From Phoronis australis (Eukaryota > Phoronida > Phoronidae), in NCBI GenBank assembly GCA_002633005.1, contig NMRA01000244.1, positions 1 to 64,000 of the forward strand: a stretch of DNA of 64,000 nucleotides, written 5' to 3'. Position 1 is the first letter of the stretch, and each line of letters begins with the position of its first letter. Positions 38,101 through 50,100 of the stretch are shown here, piece after piece. The position numbers were made by a program, and so were the translations under genes. Under the pieces are notes generated by a model. That model made no database searches and had not been told where the DNA came from. It saw only the letters and a program-made list of their open reading frames with translations.

Positions 38101-41100
38101 TATTTCCATGACAACACACATGAACCATCAGGCTACTTCCAATGGCATCCATTTTGCAAGTATGCGCTTAGCTGTGACCTTACTCACCAAAATAAGCATG
38201 GATTTACATAATTGTCTTGATCTCATGACACTCGCAAGATACACAATTACTGAAGAGACCCCTGCTAATTCTCACCTTGTATTTTATGCGCAACAACTCT
38301 GAACTTCACCAGCATATCCAACCAGCTACAAGTGTGGTCATGCAATTGCAAGGCTATCAAACCACCCTCGTCTAGACCAAGACTGAAAGACGGCAAAGAG
38401 TGATGAGTTTTTGTCACTAAATTTTGTTCAAACAAAAGAGATTCATAAAAATAAGTAAAGCCTTCAACTAAGAATTCACAAAACCAGCGTCCTGTAAATA
38501 TGGCATGAATTTACAGCAACCCAAAAATTTTAACCTTTCGGTAAGATCTTCTCAGACTACAGAAATGCATTTTAGACTAGTGGTCAGTATCATCAAGTAG
38601 AGGTCAACACAGTCAGTCATCTTTAAGTCACCATAGTGACACTAAAGCCACTAAGTACTGTGTAAACTGATATATTAGAAAGATATCAGAAAAAGGACAA
38701 CAGTGTTAAGGATATTATTTAGACCTTAAATCAACCTTACTGAGATGAGCACACTTTTGTCATCTTCATCAGTCCCAGGACTCACCTGAAGTAATCCAAG
38801 TAATAGTACAACACGTCAGGCAGGTGATGTTGTACACAGTAACTCACAAAATGATTGTGGAAACCAGGCAGGTCAAGGCTGTGAAGGTCAGGTCGAAGGT
38901 CAATTGGGTGTGGCGAGGTAATAGTGCTGTGATGACGGCTTAGTCGACGTAAGAGTTGTGAGAAGTCGCTCACCTCATGCGACGCGAACACTCCATGACT
39001 GAATAAAAAATTTAACAACATAGTTGTTACTGTGTTCAGTATGAATTGAACAACATAATTGTCACTGTGTCCAGTACAAGTATCAAATTACCACCATGAC
39101 AATCATGGTAATTAAATTCACAAGGAAAATGTTTGATTAAAACAACATGCAAACAACTTTTGAAACAAATTACAAGAAAATGATTAGTTCTGAATAGTTC
39201 TATTATTTAACAAAAGGTTGCTACTACAAGCATGTCAACTACAGACGGACGATATCAGTAGACGTAAACATGTCAAAGATTACGGTAACCATAATTTGAG
39301 TAAGTTTCAAGTCAGACCTGTTATACAACAAGTGATTTCAATGAGTTATAAGGAAGACAGCTACTTATCCATGTATGTTGAACAGGTTGTCAACACAAAG
39401 CCTATAACTGACAAGAACATATAAAGGGCACACACCTTGCCAACTCATCCAGGACACGTTCCCGTAGGGATGAGGTGCAATAATCCAGCTGACCTAGCAA
39501 TGTGACTGACAGGGGAGGCCTAGAAACACTGGACGTACTGCTGGTGAAACTATTTAGAAGCCACTGTTTCACACTCGACCAATCATTATGGTCCACCAGG
39601 TAGCGCCACAGAATGCCTGGTGCACATTCGTCAGGGACAGAGGATGAAAAGCCTGAAGATTTGAAACACTTGAAGCTTAGTACAAAATGTAATTCCTTGA
39701 CAAATCTCATTCAATTTTTTTAAATCATTCTCAAAAACTACGATTATCACTAACTTTAGTAAAAGTAAATGTCGGACTATTATGCAAAATGTCTTCCTTG
39801 GTATCACCTTTTTAGCATATTTCCCATAATTCAAATCTGTGTTTTATACCATGTGACTACACAAATATAGACCAATCCTAAGGGTTACATCAAGCCAAAG
39901 GCAACACTGCTTTTCCTCCGTCTATATGACCTGATATGCCCGAAGGATCTGCCTATATTTGTTTTGCTATACGACCACTTATGCTTCTTGCCTCTGATTT
40001 TTTCGTCTCTTGTTAGTTTCGCCTCTTCTTACTCCGATATACTGACATCCTTTACTCGCTTTGTTGAGAGAGTTTATTAGTTTCTTTGGCGTGCAATTGA
40101 TCCAATCCGGAGTAGCGACATTTGACTTACGGGCAACATGAATGAAGTTATATAACAGAGTTGGTACATAGCATACTATATCGAAAATTATCGTGCTGTG
40201 TTTCAGATAATCAGAGGACAGAAGTAACAATGGTGGTGTAATAATTCCAAATTCAACATGTTCAGATGAGACCCGTTCTTACCAGAGTTGGTCTGACGCG
40301 CTTCCAGTAGAATGCGTTGCCTAGCAACCTCATCCCAGGATCGTATCCACTCCAACATAATGAGGCTGGTATCGATGACATCACTGTAAGTCTGAGCAGG
40401 CACTTCCACTTGTGAGTAAGGAACAAGAGCATTAAACCAGCCACTGTGGAAAGACAATGCAGACACTGATCAACATAGCATTAAACATACAGTAAGCGGC
40501 AAAATAATGAAACAAAATTCCCCAAAATTCCCCAAAATTCCTCACCATGATTGTTGAGTGTAAGTCACCACCTGCCATGACGGGGAAAAAGTGTATTGTC
40601 GATTATAATTCATGTGCAGAGTAGCAGCAGCAGGACGCTGACTTATAACTTGTGAGGTCAGGGGTTAAATATTCTGCAGGATGCAAGTTTAGGTACAGTA
40701 TACCAACTGCTCCTTGCATTCTTGTGACTGTGCTCAGTGTTAAATTGAATGCAATACTGAAGGTCATCATGGTTAGTACTACTGACTAGTCATCTAGCTG
40801 ACATTGTTTACAATGAGAAAGAATGCCTGGTTGCCTCGTTACATAATCATGCAACACCAAATATAACACCGACCAGCACCAGTTGTAACCTTGCTATTTC
40901 AACACTCTATAACATGAGTACAGCACAAGTTGCTATCAATCTCAAACGCATTCCCAAAATAAAAGGAAATTTCTCAAAAGTCACAAAATTTTATTAGCCA
41001 CTTCAATTTAAAATGGGTGCAAAAGAGACGTTTCAAAGGGTATTTTGAATCCAGCATTGAATTTCCCAGAATAGTTTTTAATAAGCAAAAGTTAGCACTC

Positions 41101-44100
41101 AAAAGCTCACATTCCATAAGACAAATGGCATTCCTCCCATGGGACATTGAATTGCTGTATGGGTCATTCAATTGTCTCATGGGACATTCAATTGTCACAT
41201 GGAACATTCAGTTGTCACATGGGACATTCAATTGTCACATGGGACATTCAGTTGTCACATGGGACATTCAACTGTCACATGGGACATTCCAGTATCCCAG
41301 CTGAGTTTTTATCATAAGAGTTATGTCACAATCAAAACATTACAAGACATAATGTGGGGCATGGCTGTTTTATTATTGTGACCTTTTATCCAATAACAGA
41401 ATTATTTACCTGAAATTACCTAACCCCCAAATATTCAATTTGAAAATGCAACACAGAGAGCAAGTCCATAGCATACCACACTTAAGGGAAAACCCGACCC
41501 ATGACTTGCATCATCTCCACCTCATCACAATATAACCACCACAGTGACAATCAAAAATTAACTAAGCTGATATTAATATCTACTTTGAGAAAGACATCTA
41601 AGGAACAGGTTGAAATGAATACACTCAACAGTAGACTTAGATCTAGCTCTAGTTACCAGGAGTCGAGTTCCCGTGACCCAGTAGGCTGACTATTGTAGAT
41701 GGCTTGAAGTTTATTCAGAAATCTCATCATTTCATTCTCTTCTTCAGTAAAGGAGTCACGCAGGGTGTGTTCGCTGATTAAGAACTCTCGTAACCTTTTG
41801 TCCGTAGTGTAAAAACATATCTGACGCAGCTTTGTTTTAACATCAAAGCCCTGTATTTGTAAAATTAATGTCAAATTAAAGACAGATTAAAGAAACAAGT
41901 TTTTTCCAAGTCAAAATATCCTATCATGATATAAGTGAACTTAAAGTCTTCCGTATTATAGACATTGTGTAAAACAAAGAGTAAGGTTTCGTCAAAGATC
42001 AAATATGGCAGAACAGTAAAAATGTTATGTTATCAGAATTTTGAACAGAGTAAACAAGAAGACAATTATTTTACTTGTCTTGAAAATTGTACACAGTATT
42101 ACTGTCATGAACAAACACACAATGAAATTTTGAACATTTTTGATAATGTAGAAAATAAATCTGAAACTAAATAAGGCAATCCAGATCCTCCCAAGGATAT
42201 TATTGTTTCACGAAATGTAGAATATAAATAGGTAAATGAAACAACAAGAATGGATCAACTGAAATTTTCAGATATAATAATGTCCTTCGTCAACAGAAAC
42301 AGAAAGTAAAATCAAACACTATATGACAATTGACATTCAAGATATCAATTGTCATATAGTGTTTGATTTTACTTTCTGTTTCTGTTGACGAAGGACATTA
42401 TTATATCCGAAAATTTCAGTTGATCCATTCTTGAAGTTTTGGCAATACATTTAATTTAAATGTTTGAAAACTAAAAACTAAAATTTTGGCCATCATTTTT
42501 GCTCAAATTTTGAGACAACTTTACCGTTACAGCCTGACTAAACTTGATCACTGTAACAGTGAGCTCACTGGTTATTGTCAGTGTAAAATTAAAATGTTCG
42601 TCGATATCCCGAGGAAAAAGAAAGACATGTAATCTACAAGAGCGAAGATCAACAAAATATAAATGAACATTTTATCATAAAAATCGAAATGTTGAAACGC
42701 AATAACTTTTTTATGCTTTCATCAACAATCTGCAAAACCACTTAAATGAAAAAAATCAACTTTAATTGGATCATCCATAAAAAAACTTCCTACCAAGTTG
42801 GCAAGTAGCTGTGATGCCAGCTCCATCTGGTGGTCACCCAAACAGTCCAATACATGCTCTAGACCAATGCTAACTATGGTATCCCATGATGCACACTGTC
42901 CAGTATGGTGTAGGTAGGCCTGGACTAGAGGTATGTTGGACATCAAGATGGCATCAGTAACAACATCCTGGTGAATCAAAAAGGAATGACAAACAATACT
43001 TACAAAACATTCAATAAAATCTATCTTTGTCAAACATTAGTGAGAGCTATGGAGCAACTTTACATGTTTCAGTAAATCCTCTAAATATGTGCCACCAAGT
43101 ATTCGTCATCTTAACTTTTCTAGCTAAAATGTTTCAAATCACCAAAACATTTCAGTCTACTAGGGATAATCTCGGTGTAGCTTTGCAATGTATTAAGTAA
43201 TGTTCGATTGGTTTCCTAGACCTTATCGGTGAACAGTGCAAGATATTTTGTTAAGACATGGTATAAAGCATATTGAAAAACAACAGACAAGCGCCATGGT
43301 TACTAACAAACAACAGACAAGCACCATGGTTACTAACAAAGAAGTTGGGGTAATACACTCTATCTCTCTGAAAGTTCTACTGTATGACCATCAAATACCT
43401 ATCAACAGCAAGGCGTCATATGCATGACTGTGCAGAATGTAGTCTATGGTTTACGGGAGAGTGTGTTGAGAGAATGTGAAAAGACAAAATTCACCGCTTT
43501 TATCCAGAGCTTTTTCATATCAAAAATATAAGAAAAAAAATATTTCTGATATTTTAACCCCATCAGTGTAAACACAAACACAAACACAAACACAAACACC
43601 AAAAGTTAAAGAATACACATTAAACTGTTGACGTGAGTAATTGTTGGAATATAAAATGTCAAAACTTTCATACACTTTAGGGGTTACGGATCATGAAAGT
43701 GTACCTTTTGTACACCTCAGGGGTGAGCGGTTAAGAATGTGTACCCTCTGTACAAGTCTTGTGAAATTGGTAATAGTTGTGAGCTGTCCCCGAAAAACTG
43801 TCTATTCACCTGTACTCTCATAGTTTTCCATTTGTCCACTATATCAGTGTAACCCTCGCTGACTGACCACAAAGCATTTGACCCTGCAAACATCACTGAC
43901 TGGACAGACGACCGTCTAGACGGCGTCTGTGACTGGGAAGGACTTCTGCCCCCACTCTTCAAGTCACCTCTCAACTCTTCTATATAGTCTGTTAATGTGT
44001 TCAGGCAGGACTCAACTTCACCCTGTTCAAGAAATAGATCATATTATAGTACCACATGATGTGATGTAATTCACTAACAATCTCTATTACATAGTACATC

Positions 44101-47100
44101 ACCGAGTCCTGGGCTGCATTCCATAAATGCAAGAATCTTGCGAAAACGCCAGATCACGCAAGTGTTAGCAAAACAACCCATTGATTACAAATGAAGCACG
44201 CATCGATTACATTAAATTATCTTTTCTCGCGAGTGTTTTTCATTTTGAAAAGTAGCTCTAGCATGACTCACCTATATTCACCATACTACAACAGACAGCA
44301 GAAATGTCTGGATCTCAATTAAGGTCACCTTTCAGTAACACCTTAAAGTGAATACTCAATAGTGAACTATTTTTAACTCTACCACACAGAAAGTATGTTT
44401 CATCAGCAAAATTACCGTAACGGAGTTGAACTTTGGGTCGTTCGTCACCGAAAGTCTGTTGAGAGCAGCCACAGCATTTTGAACCAGAGTGTGAAGGTAG
44501 TTAAGGCTTATTTCCAGTAACTGGTCAGCGAATTGTTTGGCTGACCCATCAGCCATGCTGACCTTCACAGTAGACACCAACAGTTGGATAACTGGCAGAA
44601 CTTGGTCAAATTCTGTGGTCACATGGGCGGTGTCTGGCAACTGATTGGCTGATGAAACTGGGGCCAAGTCGTGAGAGGAAGATGGTAACTGGCCATTAAA
44701 AACTGGAAATAGACATTCAGTAGGGGAACATTTTGTGAATAGAGCGTAATGAACACTTTTAAAGAGGAGCTCCAGTAAGATTTCATATTGTTTTAATTCT
44801 ACAGGTGCAGATGTATTTTATAAAGTTATCATAGTCTCGTTGAGGAATTTGAAGCTACGTTGATTCAAAGTGCTAAGGTTTCAATCAAAAATGGAATTAA
44901 GACACTGTGTGCGCAACAACCTGTCGCATCAAGCTGTTCTTCCATAACTCGGTAAACTTGGAAAGCTTCCTCAGACATTTCAACAGGTTCGTGTAAGGCT
45001 AGACTCTTCAAAACATTATGGGTACACCACTGTCCCTTTCAGTACCCGAGACTAACGGTACAATCAGAAGGGGAACCCCTTACATTGAGCAACACCTACT
45101 GTTCTCACGGCTCTTCAAGAAGAACGCAACTGTATCCAGTTGTCGATGACGCAGACCGATCTCTAGAGCATGGACGGGGATAGAGCAACGATCCCATTGA
45201 TTCAGTCGACAGAAGTAGTCAGCAAACGTAGCACTCTCAAACAGCATCATCTAAGAGAATACCAAGAGGAACAGTCTAAGGGTCAAGATATTGATCTACT
45301 AAATAAAAATTTCTAAATTTGACCGAGCTCGACAATGCATCACTTTATTTGATACTCCAGGTTTGAATTTCTTTTCCTTCCTATCCACTGCTTAGTTACC
45401 ATGAAAAGGACTGGCAAATTCAATGACCTGCTTACCCTGTTGACCAAGTCCTCCTGAGAGTTGTCAATCAGTAGAGTGGAGAGTGTAGATGGCGCCACCA
45501 ATAAGCAGGGAAAGTGGAGGTCAGGGCAGAGAATCACATAACAGTTACCCTGTAACCTGCACAAAACGAAACACAGTGACACAGCTGGAGCAGGCAAGAC
45601 TGCCAAAGGAATTGAATTGAAGTTAAACAAAAAATGATACAACCTAAAAAAGATTTAATGGAAGAGCATGGGCGTTGCAGCACTGAAAAAAGTGGGGGGC
45701 TAACGCCCCCTCAGCCCCCCTGCGGTGCACTACCTATCGGCCATGTGCAATGTAGCACTGAAAAAAGTGGAGGGCTATAGCCTCCCAGCCTCCTATGGTG
45801 CGCCGTACATGAGGAGGTACACATTTCAACATTTCACAATACTAAAAACTGAACAACAAAAGAATCAGCCAAAAATGACAAGCCAAAATAGCTCATTGCC
45901 TAGGTTAAGTGCATTATAATTTGATCACAAAGGCAGGATTACGTTAAGACGTGTTTTGCTTAAAACTCCTTCGAACTTAAATTAACATGAGTTGGCAAAC
46001 AATCTTACAAAAAATGAAAATAAAACGTCTTAAAAAAAGACTATGTAACACACCTGTGATATTTCACTGTAGTGCTTTTCAGGTCATAGGTCACCACGTA
46101 ATCTACCTGACAGGTGTCGTCCTTACTTGAACACCAGATGAGTATATATGTCACACCTGCACACACAGCAGTCACGTGACAATTTGAAAAGGTATCTCCC
46201 AGACACAGAGACATAACGGCACGATTAGGGCTTTTGTTAGATACACCAAGATGGAGCTTCCGGCGTAAACTAGGGCTGGCTCTTGAGACATTACGAGTCC
46301 GTTCCCTGCGCAAATCTGCTAAGTGATAGGTGGGGTCAATAATCCTGTCTTGAGCCGGCACCATAACAAGAGTGGAGTCAGCAGACAAACCCATACTAGA
46401 GCACCATCTATTGGGCGCCAGGCTCCTGCCCATCTGCCCAGCGTGATGATGTGTTAGCTCCCCTTGCCAAAAGGAGTCGCTGTCACTGCTTGTCGTCATC
46501 GAAGTCTTTACAACCACACGGAGCTGGTTATGCATTTGGGCAGTTTTACTTGAGAGCTTGTGTAAAGGGAATTTGTCAAAGTATTTGTCAATGTCTACCA
46601 TATGAATGGTACTGCCACACTGTAGTATAACACTCTTGAGATCCTTTGTGATGTCAAAGCAATCAATGTTAGAGATGGTAGACTCATAGTGTTGACAAAA
46701 CGCCATGGTATCTATCAACCCTTGACACTTACCAGAACTGGTATTGTAAATTGCTGATGTGCTCGGTTAAGAAAAATTACAACGGAAAGCAAATGAAATA
46801 TGAGAAATCACAGTCAATAATTAATAACCTAAATTACACTAAGACTACTTTGTCATTCCAGTGCACAATTTGATGCTTTTGTGTCCTCAGTTTCAATTCC
46901 AATCTTCAAACACTGGACAAAATAATACAGTGACAGGGCTCGACACTTAACATACTGGCCAGTCAAACTTTTTTGTTGACTGGTGCTCGGTAATGACCAG
47001 TTCCACTCTTGGGTCCAATATAAAAGCCAGTTCACCTCCTGGGGCAATTATAGCAAACAATTGGCACACGTTACCTGATCTGACCAAGTCACCAAATTGA

Positions 47101-50100
47101 GATAAGATTTGGTAGTTACATATACTTCTGTCACCATTTGATTAAACAATAATATTCAATGCTTTTGGCATGATTGTATTGCCCAGAGAATTGGGACAGG
47201 TGAACACCAGTTCTCATCAGAGGACTCCAATTTGTGACATCCAGAATAGTTAACGCCCAAGTCTGAATGTAACCCGTTCTTGTAGACATGAGACAGTAAG
47301 CAGTCGCTAGAGCTGTGTGGGCAGTCAGTACAGGTAGAGCTGTGTGGGCAGTCAGTACAGGTTGAATAAGCTCATTAAAGGATACAGATTACATCACTGA
47401 GGTCCATGGTGAACAGAAGGTGGTCAACAGTAACAATCTGTCTAGACTCCTCCTTCAAAGTTATTACAGAGTCGATGGTGGGTGGGTGTGTCTGTGACAT
47501 GGAGAGGCGGGCCACATGTCTGTCATTGATTGACATCATGACAGACGAACCAGTGAATTGCAGTAAAGATATATTGCACAGTGCAGACAACTCTGAAACA
47601 GAAACGATAGGTTCAATCAACAGGCTTGCAACACTGGGGAGGAGATGTGAGATAGTGTAAGACAGGAGAGGGGTTGTGAGATTGTGCCTGTCAGTAACAC
47701 AAAGGGGGTTGTGAGATTGAGCCTGTCAGTAACACAAGGGAGGGGTTGTGAGATTGAGCCTGTCAGTAATACAAGGGAGGGGTTGAGAGATTGAGCCTGT
47801 CAGTAACACAAGAGAGAGGCTGTGAGATAGTGCCTCTCAGTAACACTGGGGAGAGACAGTGAGATAGCGCTTCTCAAAAACATGGCACCAATTCACTCTT
47901 GCTGACTTGTGATGGAGCAAATTCTAACTCCATTAAAAAAAATAATTGCAGGCGGTCTGATACACGTTGTATCAGACGTGCGCAGGCCTCGCATGTGGGC
48001 CCATTGCACTGATCACCTGGAAATATTTTTCTGCTTTACTGATATATGGTTAAAACCGAGCTGAGGAGCTAAAAACCTGGCTCAAGGGTTTAGCAGTGTG
48101 ACCTGGTGGGACATGAACCCACAACCTCGTGTAAAGAAAGCGGGCACAAGCAGGCCACACCGCCTCCTCAAAACCCCATTAACCAAGCTAAACACTTTTA
48201 TACTAAAATCTGAGTTTGATAGTTAGTTCAACCACAACAATGCATTAAAGACATTCTCCACTTTGTTGCTTGATTAGTTCACCTTATGAACGACCTTATC
48301 AAATCTATAGATTCAACCAAATATCTACAAAACTTTAAAATTTGACTCAACAATAGTATATATTTTCTGAAAATAGAAACTCCGTAGAATTTGATTTTTG
48401 ATTTTATACCTATCTGCCGCTAAATTAAGTAACCTAACCTTGGCTTTTTAGGTAAATTTAGCAAAAAGAAAGGTACATTCATAGCAAAACAAAAGTACCT
48501 ATAACATGACCAAATTTCGGATAATATAAATTTTCAAGATAAAATCTCAAAAGTGCTACCTAACAGTTTTCTGAATTATCGTTTCATTTTTTCAACTGCA
48601 ACTTTGTTTTTTTCATAAAACTCACATAAATCCCATTTTTGGTAGCCCCTCATGCAAAAGTGGACTATTTTAAAAACAATTTTTCACAGCGTTTTAGAGA
48701 ACAGAGTATAAAGCACATTATCCGGAGCCTCGTGTGAATCTGATCGGCCATTTCTGAGATACTATGTTCCAATGTTGACCAAAATTGGACATATTTCTAG
48801 AGTCCTACATGACCTTACCAACAATTGGTTAAAAGTGGTTTTTGATAAAGGGGTTTGTGAAAATTATTCAACCCGTATAAGCAGACAGGTTCATGGCAAG
48901 AATTACTCTCAACTTTGATAATTACCAATATCATGGTCAGCTATGAGGCTTCTTAACTTTGACTGAGAACAAGACGCTGTACACTCTAAGACTTGGGTGA
49001 TAGCTGATCCTTCTTTTCCATGGTATGTTTGGCACAGCTGGTACGTAAGCTCAAACACTGACACGCTGCCATCCTTTGTCAGACAACAGAGTTGTGGTGA
49101 AAGTAAGACATCATCAGTAGTATCCACAGATTTCCAGATGACACTGAAAACCAAATATAACATGAATGCATCATTAGAATGCAACATGCAGACTAATTAC
49201 TTATCTCTGTAATTGCTTGGCCAAATTAGTAAGAAACACAACATATAGCGATGATGTGAATATGAAGTAGCTTGAAAATTGCTAAATGTTTTTAAGTATG
49301 AGTTTTGTGACAAAAATGACCGCCGCAAGTCATTGAACCACGTCCAGTAAGTATCGTGATATGGTGCTGAGGAATAACACTACACGATGCGGGCCAGGGT
49401 CAGAGCCTGTGAGGTACGTCTTTAGTGCAAAGGTCACCTATGTCTAGATGTTTTGTTTTCACATTTACAATTTGTCAATAGCTGCACTTTCTTTAATGTA
49501 GATTATTTTAATGTAGCATTGCCATTAGGTTCGTGCTACATATTAGCATTAGCATAGTTAGGAGCATGTAAATACATCGTTCATGTATCTTTAGCAGAAG
49601 CTGTGTAAAGTGTGCCTTGATATACTCCAGTATACCAGTCAATTCACCTTCAAGTCGGTAACTGGTCATTTTACATTGCACGCACTCTTATTTTTACATT
49701 GCGAGCAATCCTGGTGAAGGCAGTGTAAAAATGGCCAGTTCTCGATTTGGGAAACTGAACGAGGAATTGCTCGAACAAAGTTTAATAATTTCGGTAGTGT
49801 TTGTTCAAGTTGGAAGGAATAAGACATCAACGGCCACCTACGGTGTCCCTCTATGCACAAAAGATACTAATTAATAGCAATGTGACTTTGATGTTTTAAA
49901 CAGTGTGGGGCATAATTTGCTGAAAAGCTTCCAGCATATGAAGCGCCTATAGGAGCATCACCGTCTTTACTGGGGGCCAGTTGAGACGGTATTCACTGTC
50001 TAAACTATCAGTACTGTCACTATGTGCACCTTTCAAGGCATAGATACCTATTGTGGCAGTGTCTTTATACCTTACGAATTGGAACAAATGCTCTCGCAAT

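Noticed and set aside
41017-41381. ORFs with repeated SHGTFNC-type peptides
   Set aside because: Translation of an intronic minisatellite inside SPG11.
46853-47047. Minus-strand ORF between SPG11 exons 3 and 4
   Set aside because: No similarity to spatacsin, and exon 3 joins exon 4 in frame without it.
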